DNA of 64,000 nucleotides from assembly GCF_003265705.1 (NCBI RefSeq), contig NW_020313159.1:768919-832918 (forward strand), read 5' to 3'. A program made the translations under genes and the position numbers. Below, piece after piece: positions 11,094-22,801 of this stretch. Every line of letters begins with the position of its first letter. Positions within the stretch are counted from its first letter, which is position 1. Source of the stretch: Callorhinus ursinus. Its lineage: Eukaryota; Chordata; Mammalia; Carnivora; Otariidae. The notes under the pieces were generated by a model. The model saw nothing but the letters and a program-made list of their open reading frames with translations, ran no database searches and was not told the DNA's origin.

Positions 11094-14000
11094 TTTAAGG
11101 CCTAACAACCAGAAGCACCCAGGCCTACGAAGGACTGGGAGCTAGCCGATGCGATGTGTGTGGACGCAGCGCAGGGCCGGGGCCGCCGCGGAGACCCCAT
11201 CATGGCCCCCGCTCACCTCAGCGGTTCCTCTCCTGGCGGTTCCTCTCCTGGCGTGAGGAGCAGTCAGCACACAGGGTGTTAGAGCAAAGGCTGTTGAGAC
11301 TGTGGCATGAGACTGAGTGCTCCCCTCACAGGTCGACGCACACCGGGCCACCGGCTGCAGGAGGCTGCCAGTGTGCCTGGTCAGGAGCCCACGGCCCCGG
11401 GCTGTCTGTGAGGGCGGCCCCTGCGAGTCAGGATTACGGACAGCTGTGTGCGTGTCGTGGCGTGCACGGTGCCTCTGCCCCCGCACTCCATCCAGTTCAA
11501 CAGCAAGAAGAGACAGTCTGGTCTAGTCCTCATGAGAGCCCTGAAACCACCAACTCTGGGGGGTCAGGACTTCCTCGAATGGCCCTCATTCCACTTACTG
11601 CCCAGCACGCCCAGCGGGCGTCTCGGCCATGCTCCAGAACACCGACGGCTGATTTTCCAGCAGAACCAGTGAAAAGTGACACTGTGAGCAGTGGGGAGTC
11701 TGGGCGTATTTGCTGCACAGACTGGGGGAAAGGTCTTGGTTTCCACAGACTGCTGGGGTTCAGGGCCGCCCGTGAGGATGTGGAGCCAGCACGTCCCACT
11801 TTTCGGAGGCTTGTCTAAGACCCTAGGATGTGAGGGCAGGGATGCGCAGAGCCCACAACGCTTCCCATTTCAGGAAGGGTGTCTTCCTCCACCATCTTTG
11901 TTTTCCCATTTCCCTGGCACGTGGAGGCCAGCCCCTCCAGCCCTGGAACGCCAGTTCTCTGGCTCGGCTTCTCCGGGGGCGCCAGCAAAGCCAAGGAGCC
12001 AGCTCTGCCAACCGCATGATGTAGGTTAGAGGTTGTCTTGTGTTTTTGTAGGTGACTTCCTGATGGCACTTTACTTCCACACACACAGCGGAGAAGGTAA
12101 AGAAGGAAAAGCAAAGTGAGAGGAAACCCTCAGGTGGATCCTTGTGATCTGGACACGTGGGAGCAAAGTTCACCTCCCAGGGAGCTCTGATGAGCCGGAG
12201 GGGCAGTCTCCCATGCACTGAACCCTGTGGGGTCGCCCTGTGGGGATGGGCTCAGTGGAAGCTGCCAGAGAAAGAGCAAGACGCCTGTCTGTCCCTCGCA
12301 TCACAGAAGATTGCCTCTTAAATCTGTGCTTGTTTGAGCTTCTGATCCAGGCTAAATTAGGAGCCTGCACTGCCCCTTGAGAAGCCGCAAGTAAAGGCAA
12401 AAATACGCTCTCTTGGCCACCATGTCAGAATCCCCACCTTTCACTCTGGGTTTGTGCACGGGTTCCTCCTCTCTTCTAAATGCTGAGATGAAACTGCAAT
12501 CGGAAAGGTCTGAATGGCGGGCGAGAGCTGACAGGCCTGGGTGGGGATGTCTGCATCCACCAGGCCGCAGGAGCAGGCCTCCAGGGACCACGGTAACCAT
12601 GGCAACGCCGAGGCAGGGCCAGACTGGAGAGAGGTTGAGTGCAAGGTCTGAGTCGTGGGTGCAGAGGGAAGGGAGGGTTGACCTGGGGCTCTGGTCACTG
12701 ATGGAAATGGGTACCTGGGGAGCAGGCAAATGGGGCTGCATTTCAGAGGGAGGTATCCAAACAGACATATCTGTACAGGCCTGGAGGTTGTGGTCGTGGG
12801 AAGGCCTGGAGGGACAGACCTGGAGAGTCCCCGTGGACACCGGGGGAGCCCTGAGCTCCCCAGGCAGAGAGGAGAAGGCTGTGGGGGATGGGCTGGAGGA
12901 GAAGCCGCACTGCAGGGTCACAAGGCCTCCCGGGCTGCCCTGGCCAGGCGGGCACTGGGAGGTGAACTGCAGCGGCAGGGCGGGGACAGGCCTGACCCAG
13001 GACGGCACAGGAATGACACGGATTAGTCTTCCATGGGGAGGAGGCCTGCCCAGCTCAGCTGAGAACATGGGCGGCCAGGCTATGGGCAGTCATGGTTGGA
13101 GGGCAGCTTCAAGGCCCCATGCCACCTCCCAGAGCTAAGTGCACGCACTTGGGAAGACTGGAGCGGGGGCAATGGGCCGTGCGAACGCTCACTCGCGTCC
13201 TTTCACCAGGCAGACCCACTGGGCTCCAGGCCCTCTGCTCACAAGGACGAGGAAACCACAATGGCCCAGAGTGACAGGCACAGGGGCAGGAAAAGCGCAG
13301 GTCTCAACTCCCATCCAAGAAAGGAGCAAAGCCCAATGAACGTCTGGGCAGCAGGTGATTCAAGAAAACAGAGGCCGAGCGTCTCCAATTGTGTCAACCT
13401 GGTGCTGCTCTCAACAGGCCCGAGGGGCCAGGAACCTATCAAACCAAACGTCTGGAGGGCCATTACGCTAAGGGCGGGCTTCCTTTTCCCTTTTCAACTG
13501 ACCTATTTCCAGAGTCCAATTCAGGAAGGTGTCACCAGGACAACAGCTGAACAGCAACTGGGTGCTTCTTCGGTGATCCCGGCAAACGGGGGGTCCACAG
13601 TGTCTGCAGGGCGGCCGTGAGGGGAGAACCCACACAGACAGTGTGCAGTGTCCACACCCCCTGCACCCGCACTGGTGCTTCCGCCGCAAGGAAAGGAGCT
13701 CATAGCCGCCTCCACCGCTCGCACTTGGAGCCCTCTCCGTCCCTGGGGCTCTCTGGTGGGGCTCTTCCTGGTCACGCCCGCCCCTGTGCGGCAGACACAC
13801 TCCAAGTCACCCTGTCCCTGATGCATTCAGCTCCACACCACCTTCCGCTCTCATCCGTCTGGCCAACTCCTCACTTCCGGAAGCAGATGAAACGGCTCGG
13901 CCCCCGGGAAGCCTGCTGAGACAGGCCCACTCCGGCTCCGGGCCTGCCCATGCCCCCGCGCGCGTCTCCATTACAGCTTTGAATAACACCTGACTGCAAT

Positions 14001-14389
14001 CTATCTTTTCTGTGGGTGCTTCCTTGCCCGGTTCTTCAAAGAAAGGGGCCACGCTATGTTCATCTTTGGTCTCACCCTCGAATACATAAATTACGGCCTT
14101 GTACGTAATACATATTTGTATTTGTACTTACTATTTTTTGGAATGAGTAAATGAAGTCTTGAAGAATTAATCCCTCAAAAAAAAAAAGATTGAAAAAAGT
14201 TTTTTATCCCAACACGAACCCAAATTTGAAAACCTCTGGAAGAAAAGTGGATTGGAAATCGAACGTCACTTGGCGAGTCTAGGGACCCACTGCACTCAGG
14301 CCACCATGTTCAAACCATCAGAGCAGAGAAACCAACGTTGGTGGGTTTTCTCAAAGCTCTCGTTGTAACGAGTAAAGATCTCTGAGTCT
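11094..14389. other. GC-rich block without a supported gene
   Basis: About 3.3 kb that is mostly unique. Long frames occur on both strands over the same bases (12413-13138 plus, 241 codons; 12352-13068 minus, 238 codons; also 11156-11818 plus, 220 codons). They have low-complexity composition rich in P, R, G, S and W and no domain, as expected where GC content makes stops rare. A 15-bp unit is doubled at about 11221-11252. A MIR-like reverse fragment may lie at 13235-13310. From about 14080 the sequence turns AT-rich. Confidence 0.5.
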
Positions 14390-14640
14390 TCAGCGCCACT
14401 TGGAAGTAATGGCCTAATCATTATTAATTCCTTTGGTATTTCCTATGATAACATTAATCACAGCAAACTCATTTGATGTAAATGGAAAATCACGTGTTCT
14501 TCTGCAACTTTCTGCATTAATTAACTGAAGCGCCACGTAAGAGTGTCACCATGTCTGACGATTAAGTGCATTTCTTGCACACTTTGATTAAGACACAAAT
14601 CCCAAGCCAATAAAGAAAAAAGGTGGGAAAGGAAAAAAAC
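14390..14640. other. AT-rich island, strong candidate conserved element
   Basis: A compact cluster of homeodomain-like sites (AATCATTATTAATTCC, ACATTAATCACAG, GCATTAATTAACTG, TTTGATTAAGAC) with a GCCACGTAAG motif and an intact AATAAAG near the end. It carries no transposon signature and contrasts sharply with the GC-rich sequence on both sides. The regulatory role is inference. Confidence 0.35.
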
Positions 14641-15434
14641 AACACTTTATTGGAATGCAGTAATGAAAGCCTCGGGGAAGAGGCGGACCTCGCTGCCGGC
14701 AGCTCCGAGAGCTGCCTCTTGAACTGGGGAGGGAAGAAGCTCCCCAGGGAAGGTGTAAACTGAAAATACCTCTCTCTGCACTTTAACTTATTAACTGCGT
14801 ATGTACAAAAGCAATTTTAAAATGTGTGTTAAACACTCTAGTGAAATAAAAGGATAAATTGCAAAGATACACGCTCCGTACACATGAATTTAGAAATAGG
14901 AAGGCAGAGATTTATATGCAAACTTCTATCAAGGTATAGAAAACACCTTTTTTACCACTTAAGGTAAATGTTCAATTTCTAGAGAGTAAATTGCATGCTA
15001 CCCCATTCAGTGGCATGATTTTCTTCCCGATGATTGGCATTTGGATATCGAGGTGGGAGAAAAGGAAGTGTATGGGAAGACCGCGCAGCTTGCGAGGGTA
15101 AAAGGCATTCATTAGAACAGGTTCTGCAGCAAATGGCATGCTGAAGTCTTGACAAAAATCGTGTCAAGAGTCACGTCAATCATGCTATTTTGTCTTCTGC
15201 CGGGTCGGACGCACATCTTCCGAGGGATGACGGGCACGTGCAGAGACACCTGGAATGCAGCAACTAACGCCTCTGATCTTAGAGGCTGATGCTGCAGCAC
15301 ACGGGCAACGCGTTAAATTGCTGACGGACAAATGCCCGGGACGAGAGAACACTGACACCGTCCAAACAACAGATGATGGTGTGGTCCCTCTGGGGAGAAA
15401 CCACTGGGCTTCCACAGCAGGAGGGCAGAGTAAC
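14641..15434. other. Unassigned, AT-rich then GC-rich
   Basis: Positions 14760-15180 continue AT-rich without a recognisable repeat; from 15180 the sequence becomes GC-rich. No gene is supported. Confidence 0.4.
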
Positions 15435-15565
15435 CACCACAGCGGTGGTGCCGCATGCGCGCTGGTCGGAGCCGGGGTGCTCGCCGCGGGCAGCAGAGCG
15501 GGCTGCACCCAGGCCTGCAGGCTCCAGGCCCCGGGGCGGGGCGGGGCGGGGGGGTGTAGGGGAGA
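15435..15565. promoter_or_regulatory. Small CpG cluster with Sp1-like and G-quadruplex motif
   Basis: A short CpG-dense patch, with about 14 CpGs in 125 bp, ends in overlapping GGGGCGGGG boxes at 15533-15554 followed by another GGGG at 15559. Five G-runs of at least four in 30 bases make a canonical G-quadruplex motif, and the boxes are Sp1/KLF-type sites. It is shorter than a standard CpG island and has no recognisable first exon beside it, so promoter activity is speculative. Confidence 0.35.
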
Positions 15566-17974
15566 GCACCCACACCCACTGCTGCTTTCGGGCACAGAGC
15601 GGGGGAGCAGGTCCAAAGAAGACAGTCCCATTTTAAAGGATGAATAGAGAGTCACAGAAACCTTCCACATGTGAAACAACAAACAGCCTTTGGGGGGAGA
15701 GTGGAGGGAGCTGCAACACCAGGAGGGGACACTCATTCAACATGTGAAAACTGGACGTGTCTCCAGACTCCTTATGTCGTTTTCCTAATTAGAGGGAAAT
15801 CCATTTTCAATATTTATGCACATAATCCTTTAGAGTAACTTTACAAAATAACCAGAGGCTTTACAGAGAAGACTTGCCTGGGGCCACATGAGCTGGTCCA
15901 CGTCGGAGACTCAGCAGCTGCCGGGCGTGGTCTGTTCTGTAAGGACCGATGGTTTGTGGCGGCAGATGATGGGAAGGCAGCGCCCAGGACCGTGACTTGG
16001 GGTGTTTGCCTTGGACGCCAAACGCCCGGTTCTCGGGCTATGGGCAAGGTGCAAATTTGTAAGATGACGTAAAGTGGTGTCAGATTTTACAAATCTGTAT
16101 GTAGTTTGTTTTTTTTTTAATAGCAATGTAAAAGGTGAAAGATTTATGCGATCTGAAGAGAAACCAGAGTAACAGAGGAAGAAACAAAGATAAAATAACC
16201 TGTTTTGGGAAGACAATGGCGTCTGGATGTTGCGATCCTGCTGCAGGCACATTTCGGAGGGCTCACCTGGGAGCCGCACAGAGAGGCACTGGCCAGCTTC
16301 TCCGCAGGTAACACTGGATGACGCATGTGCAGGGAGATGGCTGACAACCAGTCTTACCCTGGTGGGCGGCCCCGCTGACTAACATGGAGCCCAGGGCCAG
16401 GGTTCCGATCAAGAAGGCCCTCCCATGGGGCATTCTCCTCGACTCACAGAGAGCAGGCCAGCATTTCAAACAGTGGGCTTCTGATCACCTTGGAATTCCC
16501 TAAGACAGCTCTGGAGGGGCAAGCCTCTGTGGCACGGCTCTGATGGTTCTGCGGGGGCTGCGGGGTCTGTTTTGAGAAGACGGAGACGGAGGGAAGCAGT
16601 GACGACGAAGCCCTTCATGCGCAGAGAGGAGCGCAGGGGCTCGCGGGCAGCATGCGGCTTTGACCCCGCACCGCCAGAGGGACGCCCTTCCATCCTCAGT
16701 GTGGACATCTCTGGATCCGCCCTCAGAGACTTAGCTTATTTGAGGAAGACCTTGGACCTCGGTGGGTCAGGGACGGGGGGGGACGTCTGGCAGGTGGAGA
16801 ACAGGTGACACCTGGGAGGGCAGGGACTGGGAGTGTCCAGGAGGCAGAGGAGCTGGCCCCAGACTGGCCTCCCAGCAGTGCAGGGAGCCCACTTCATTTG
16901 TTCCTTTGTTCCCTCGTAGGTATTCACCCCCTTGCAGACTTGTAGGCTCCGGGGGAGGAAAGAGGCAGGACAGACGGATCCATGGAGAAAATCCAGGGTG
17001 CACAGAGCTGTGGTCTGAAAAGCTTCCTGGAAGGTGCCCTTCGGTGCTGGCACTCCTCACGTTCTCTGCGCTTACCCCCACCCTCAGCCCTTGGCCTTGG
17101 CATCTGTCCCCAAGGTCTGTCCACGGCCTCCCCTTCTGCCTACACTGCTGTCCACACACAATTTCCAAGCATCCATCCCTTCCCCAAATTCCCCTCCAAG
17201 TTCAGATGAGGCGCATCCGGCCTGACACTGGCTGAGGGGCCCAGAAGCAGAGCTGGGTGGTGATCCAGATCCTCACGACCCAAGCCATGGGGGTCCTCCC
17301 TGATCGGAGGCTCACCACCGTGTCCTTCCCTGTCTGAGGTGGGGTGGGAAGCAGAGCCACAGCACAAGCCCTCGCCCGACGCGACCTCAGTCACACAGAC
17401 CCTCAGTCAGGGACCAGCTCAGCCTGGGCGCAGACCTCCCCAAGCAGAGCGCCGACCCCAACACTTTTCTGAGCAAGAGTGCTCCGCGGCTGCCCACCGG
17501 ACCGCCGTTTCTTCATGAGCTGCGCGGCCTGGCCCCGGGTCCCACAGGTCAGGCCCCTCCTATACTCCCTGCCTACCCCGAAACGGGCTGAGTCTTGTCC
17601 GCAGACGCGCCATGCTGCTGCCTCTGCCTCTGCCCTTCCATATTCCTCCCGCCAGGAGCGTCCGTCCTCAGCGCCCTCTGTCAGACTCCAGCCACGTGGC
17701 CTCCCCAGTGGCCACGTTATCCTTCAGGGTCTCCCACACAGCCTCAGTCAGGCAGTCCAGGTCTGCCGCCAGCACTCTGTGGGCATCTCCATGGATGCCC
17801 TCGTTCTGCCTCCTACGCCATCCGGGGCGCACTGACTCTCGCCCCTACCAGACCCTAAGGCCCCAGGCCACACGCCACCTCACTCCTCCCGGGTCTTGCA
17901 GAGCAGCGGGCGGTGCCTTGCACACACGAGGCTCAAGCACTCAACAGAGAGGTGCTGAGCCGAGTCTCCTTAGA
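15566..17974. other. Unassigned, mostly GC-rich
   Basis: No gene. Two AT-rich pieces (15770-15860 with CCTAATTAGAGG, and 16040-16200) resemble the other islands. Positions 17600-17740 weakly resemble the pyrimidine-rich part of an L2 3' end. Open frames at 16762-17235 and 17479-17986 have no domain. Confidence 0.4.
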
Positions 17975-18420
17975 GCAGACAATTAAGATAAAGTGTTCAA
18001 GATACAATTAATACTAAAACTAAGTAATATTTTGCTTTTAATTGTATCTAAACCTATTTTATCTTGTTTAGGTTAAGCTGTGTGAACAGCGGGGAGCATC
18101 TTACAGTAATTAGAGCATAGAAAGACCTTTGTTTAAGCCCCAGAATCATCAAAGCCAGGTTTAGGAAAAGCTCGTTGAAGCAAATCAGAGGTCTTTAACA
18201 GAGGTAACATACATTGTGAATTGTTACAGATTTCACCAAATTTCAAAGGCATATGCAATTACAAACAGAGTAACAAATACAGTAGTTTTATCCAAAAACC
18301 ATTAGGAGATAAGGAAAATAAAGTAGATGCAAGGATCTGAACCACATTAATAGTCCTTGCACCTAATCAATCGGTGGGCTAATTAATGAGTTTATGTACA
18401 TCCACAGAACCTGTGAGAGC
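17975..18420. other. AT-rich island, strong candidate conserved element
   Basis: About 450 bases with many TAAT/ATTA cores (GACAATTAAGATAAAG, ACAATTAATAC, GCTAATTAATGAG), a CAGTAATTAGAG motif and CTTTGTTT (SOX/FOX-like). An 8-bp inverted repeat (tgcaagga at 18328-18335, tccttgca at 18354-18361) can form a hairpin. There is no transposon signature. The enhancer interpretation is inference. Confidence 0.35.
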
Positions 18421-18800
18421 AGGTGCTCTTCCAGCCGCCGGACCCAGTGGACAAGCGCCTGCCCTCACGGAGCTTGCTAGAGCTTCTAATCTATGGCAAC
18501 ACTGATCCTAAGCAAGCAGATCAGTAAGTTGAACAGGATACTTTCACATCATGACAGGGCTGTGACTCGAGTAAGAGAGGTTTATGTGCTAGGGGTGTAT
18601 GGCAGAAGGTTGTTTGGGGTTTGGAAGCCAGGAAAGGCCTGCTGAAGGGATCTCTGGCTGGCAGTCTAAAGGATAAGGTCACCTGAGCCGACTCCGGGAT
18701 ATGCTCTGCAGGCTTGGAGCCCAAGGTGGGGATGAGCTGACTGGCTGGTGCATGAGCAGGTGCAGGGTGCGAGGTCAGGTAAGTGCAGGGCTCATCATGG
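18421..18800. repeat. Possible ancient interspersed repeat, unnamed
   Basis: The order of motifs (a 'ctcacggagcttgctag' start, 'gcaagcagatcagtaag', then a 'ggaaggcc..ctgaag' type segment and a long purine-rich tail) resembles a widely dispersed old mammalian repeat. I cannot name the family, and the match is weak. Confidence 0.25.
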
Positions 18801-19949
18801 TGCAGGGCGGGGGCTGTACCTCAGGACGGGAAGTGGTGAAAGGCTTTAGCAGGGACATCCGCAAGACCTGATTACGCTCTAGAGCTCCCTGTGGTGGCAA
18901 GGCCTGATGCTGCTCTGAGATGGGGAGGGAGGGCAGGCTCCAGGCATGGCAAGGGGGGCAGATGCAGCAGGCAGAATACCCCCGGTTTGCCATACTTCTG
19001 TAAGTAAGTGAAACATCCCATCCAGACTCCCGGTGTTTCATGTGAACAACCTACAACATTAAATTCCAAACAAGTCTGAAAAAAATAGAGGTCAATGGGT
19101 CAGGTGGACCCCAACTGCTACGACTAATTAGGTGGAGAGGGGCCACCTGGATGCCCTTCGGCAGGGTGGGTGGTTCCTGGGAAGGCTGCAGGTAGCACGG
19201 GACGTGCCCTGTCCCGTCCAAGTCACACCTTCTACGGGAAGGGGCTTTAAAACTTCCCTTCTTGCTGCTCAAACAGCTCAAGATGGAACAGGTATGCCTT
19301 GAGTTTACAACATCGGGTATTATAATGACACAAAAACTTGCTGTATTTATCACATTTTTCTTGACCCTCCTTTTCAAGAGCCAAACCTCTCCTCATAGAG
19401 AACATGTACCAAAATATTTTGACTTCCCATAGTTCCCAAGCAAAGAAAAATCACGGACCACTGAGCAAACCGTTCACCAGAACTCTGAGTCTTCATCTCG
19501 GGGAAGTTTTGAGCACCACTGTGCCCTATTTCTGGCCGGGTGGCCTGTTCATTCACGCCCAAAGATATAACACTTGTGAAAATAATAGAAAGGTCTTAAT
19601 TTTGGCATCTTTAACAAACCCCTCCAAGTCACAAAACCAGGAAAACAGAAATCAGAGCTAAAATTCTCAAAGGTGAAAGCTGATCACACCTTACCTACTT
19701 TCAAGGATTGATGCCTTATAAAACGGGAGAGATTCCTTCAGCTTCGACCAGTTAGCCTCAGGGACGACGTGCTTTTTGTTTCTTTCTCACAACAGGTCCT
19801 TCTGCCCTTTCCTCCCATTTCTCCCTCAGGCGTGATGCAAGTCTGTCCTGATCTCTTGAAGCCTAGTTCGGTAATTGCCCTGAAGGACCGACGTCCTTCC
19901 CCACCTCCTGTAGCACGGCCGCTGTAGACAGAACACTCAGGTGTGCCTT
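18801..19949. other. Unassigned sequence
   Basis: No gene. A good acceptor-like tract is seen at 19769-19796 (T/C-rich followed by acaacag), but there is no open coding stretch with a donor after it. Confidence 0.4.
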
Positions 19950-20095
19950 GCTCTGCACCACACCCTGATCCCCACAACCGCTCTGTAAGGCCGGACACCT
20001 TACCTCTACTGTATACAACAGGGTCTGAAAGTCAGGGAAGTCCACTGACTTGCCGAAGTTTACGCACCTAGGGTGCTACTGCAGTCAGACTATGG
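19950..20095 (-). repeat. MIR SINE fragment, reverse strand
   Basis: It follows the reverse MIR order: 'ccccacaaccgctctgtaag', a degraded 'aggtactatt' block, 'gactgaa..agtccactgacttgcc', then 'gcagtcagactatggg'. Ancient and non-functional. Confidence 0.55.
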
Positions 20096-20355
20096 GCCAT
20101 GCTTGCTTGGGGTTACTCCCTCCTAGCCCCACAGGGCACTCGCATGGTCAGGCGGACGTGTCTCCCAACAGTGGGAATTTCTACTGGGAATCTCTTTCCT
20201 AGTACACACACATGTTAACTATAAGGTACAGTTTAGAAAATATTATCCTTACTTCCATGGTTTTCTCTGGAAAATTTACTGCTCCTCAGAACTTTAAACA
20301 TCTGAAAAAACTCTGTATAGCTGTGGTTGCAGCAGCAATAACAACAGATGTAGCA
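20096..20355. other. Unassigned spacer
   Basis: Short spacer between a MIR and a simple repeat. Nothing is assigned. Confidence 0.4.
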
Positions 20356-20597
20356 ATGGTGGTGATGGTGGTGATGGTGGTGATGGTGGTGGTGATGGTG
20401 ATGATGATGGTGATGATGATGGTGATGGTGATGGTGGTGGTGATGGTGATGGTGGTGATGATGGTGGTGATGGTGATGGTTATGATGATGCTGGTGGTGA
20501 TGATGGTGATGATGGTGATGATGGTGGTGATGACAGTGATAGTGATGATGGTGATGATGATGATGATCTTGTTGAAGACAGTGATGATGATGACGAT
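20356..20597. repeat. GATGGT/GAT-type trinucleotide-based repeat
   Basis: About 240 bases made of GAT and GGT triplets in irregular alternation, almost free of C on the plus strand, ending in GAT runs at 20547-20567 and 20582-20590. The 3-base period leaves frames open on both strands (runs of M/V on one, I/T on the other). Those frames are artefacts, not proteins. It is probably polymorphic in length. Confidence 0.95.
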
Positions 20598-20617
20598 ATT
20601 AGTAGCAACGCTGTTTT

Positions 20618-20812
20618 GCTGAGTGTTCACTATGTACTAGTCATCACTCTAAGTTCTTACATCATACTTCTCTCATCAAAATCCTATCAGAGAGCTACTC
20701 ATATAACCCACATTTTACAGTTGAGGAATCTGAAGCAACTTGTCTGAAGTTATTTGGTTAATATGTAAAAAGCTAGCATCTTAACCCAGACAGCCTGACT
20801 GCAGGGTAATGT
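20618..20812 (-). repeat. MIR SINE, reverse strand
   Basis: Good order of reverse MIR motifs: 'gttcactatgtactag', 'cacattttacagttgaggaa', 'cttgtctgaagttatttgg', 'cttaacccagacagcctgac'. Ancient and non-functional. The GAT repeat lies just before its 3' end. Confidence 0.7.
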
Positions 20813-20840
20813 TACCTTTTCAGCTCCCTTATCATTGGTA

Positions 20841-21347
20841 TGTGTGGTGGTTTTATGATGTCCACAAATTGCTTAAAACTGCTCCCATCAAGAGGTGGAG
20901 TCAAATTCTCCTCCTGGGATATGGGCTGGACTTAATGACTCCTGTCCAACGAACAGAATAAAATGGAAAAGACTAGGTCATAAAAGGTCCTATGGCTTCC
21001 TACTAGTCTCTTTCTCTCTTAGATCATTTGCTCCTGGGGCAGCCAGCTGTCCTGTCATGGAGATCCCTCTGGAGAGGCTCACATGGTGAAGAACTGAGCC
21101 TTTGGCCAACAGTTGTGTGAGGGCACCACCTTGGAAGTGGCTCCTTCTGCCCAGTCAAGCCTCAGATGGGACATCAGCCTGTGCCTGCAGCTTGACCATA
21201 ACCTGACAAGCAACTCTGAGCTAGAACCAACCAACCGAGCAGCTCTTGGATTTCTGACCCACAGAAATGCTGTGAGACAACAAATGCACCTGTTGTTTTA
21301 AGCTGACAAGTTTGGGGTAACTCGTATAGCATTAGATGACTAATGCA
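20841..21347 (+). repeat. MLT1-type MaLR solo LTR
   Basis: It starts with TG (tgtgtggtggttttatgat) and ends with CA after the conserved 3' block (gtttggggtaactcgtatag ... gatgactaatgca). The length of about 507 bp fits a full MLT1 LTR. Mid-element features such as 'ctcacatggtgaagaactga' and 'aatgctgtgagacaacaaat' agree. No internal viral sequence follows, so it is a solo LTR. Confidence 0.8.
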
Positions 21348-22471
21348 GTACATTTCCTTAATGGATGAAAAGAGCTTCCAGAGAGCTCTGTGAAGATCAT
21401 CATTGGGTACTCCTTAGCCTATGTAATATAATCCTACTTTCATTAAAGTTCAATGACCATCACATTTTGATAACTTGGTAAAAATTCAGCAGTGGTGGAA
21501 ATGGTGAGAGTATTATCATATCACTGAGATTTTTCTGCAAAAGATGAAACACTGTGGGACTCATTTTATGCAGTTGTGACTCTTAAACCAATGGGCTGGG
21601 CTGGACATTGAGAGTTATCCAGTATCTCCGCCTCTGGGTAGGAAAGTTCTTAAACCATTTGCTCTTTTTATGCTAACTTCTAGGGAAAAATATTCTTCAA
21701 ATATCTTAGAAATGCTGTCAAGTTTTCTTAAAGTCCAAAAGAGACAACCTTGGATCTTTGTGGAGGGGGTCGAGAGACTCGTAGGACTGGGCGGCTCTTA
21801 CCACGTGACGGTACTGGCACTGTGCCTACAGTAGCCTGGGGACAGCTAACAGCCTCCCCTGCACTGGTGAGGATTCCAGGGTGCAGCCAGCCAACAGCCA
21901 CACTCCCACAGAGCCCACCTCCCTCCTCTACACCAGGCCCTCCCTTGTTTTGGTTTGAAAGCAGAGGGATGAGACTTTTTCCACAAGGGGGACCTGAATT
22001 GCATGAAGTGTCAGTCCTAAGATTATACAAACAATGCAGAAAAAAAAACAAACCTTCCCACACATGAAGCCAGCCTGAAAGGCAGAAAGAGGTGTTGAGG
22101 TCGAAGCATCAGGGATGGAGTAGCTCTGACTCTGAGCCCCCACACTTACACCAGAGATGCACAGAGGTTACCACCACACCTTTCTGTAGTGCTGTCTTTA
22201 GACACCAAAAGTTTAGATCAGTAATGTACAGAAAGGCTTTCCCTACACCAAAGTCTAGAGGATAAACAGGCTCTTACTTCAAGAGTGACCTCAAAGTTTA
22301 AAAGAACCTCCATATCTCCTGGTCGTCATACAAATTCAGAAGAGGCAAAGGCAGATGGGGGCATCAAGGGAGACCCCATGAGACAGTAATGTGTGGAGGA
22401 CGGGGAAACCTCCCGATGGTGTCAAGAACTCTATTCTAGCACAGATGAAACTCACATTGCTAAAACCAACT
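21348..22471. other. Unassigned sequence
   Basis: No gene. Open frames at 21728-22063 (minus) and 21750-22067 (plus) occupy the same bases and lack any domain. Confidence 0.4.
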
Positions 22472-22479
22472 AATAAATT

Positions 22480-22535
<56 letters not shown>

Positions 22536-22638
22536 AGTAAGCTCCATGCAAAGTGCAGAGCCCAATGTGGGGCTCGAACTCACAGCTGTCAGATCAAGAC
22601 CTCAGATGCTCAACTGACTAAGCCACCCGGGTACCCTT
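22472..22638 (-). mobile_element. SINEC, older copy, first of a tandem pair
   Basis: On the minus strand, a (TTTA)n tail precedes 'aagtaagctccatgcaaagt', 'gtggggctcgaactcacagc' and the tRNA-derived head ending 'ctaagccacccgggtaccc'. The divergence indicates an older SINEC subfamily. The A-rich tail has expanded into the microsatellite at 22478-22534. Confidence 0.9.
22478..22534. repeat. (TTTA)14 microsatellite
   Basis: An uninterrupted run of TTTA units over 57 bp, derived from the tail of the surrounding reverse-strand SINEC. It is a likely length polymorphism. Confidence 0.97.
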
Positions 22639-22639
22639 T

Positions 22640-22801
22640 TAAAATTTTTAAAAATATTTGTCTATCTATCTATCTATTTTTAAGCAGGCTCCATGCCCAG
22701 TGCAGAGCCCAATGCGGGGCTTGAACTCACAGCCCAGAGATCATGCCCTGAGCCAAAATCAAGAGTAGGGTGCTGAACCAACTGAGCCACCCAGACACCC
22801 C
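22640..22801 (-). mobile_element. SINEC, older copy, second of a tandem pair
   Basis: Immediately after the previous SINEC and in the same orientation. It has a tail with (TATC)4 at 22662-22678, then 'aagcaggctccatgcccagt', 'aatgcggggcttgaactcac' and the head ending 'tgagccacccagacacccc'. The head-to-tail order probably reflects insertion into or next to the A-rich tail of a neighbour. Confidence 0.9.

Noticed and set aside
11156..11818. 220-codon plus-strand open frame
   Set aside because: No domain, low-complexity R/P/S/G composition, overlapped by open frames on the other strand, and no splice context; consistent with GC-rich chance.
20212..20622. Open frames rich in M/V (plus) and I/T (minus)
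   Set aside because: They are translations of a trinucleotide repeat.
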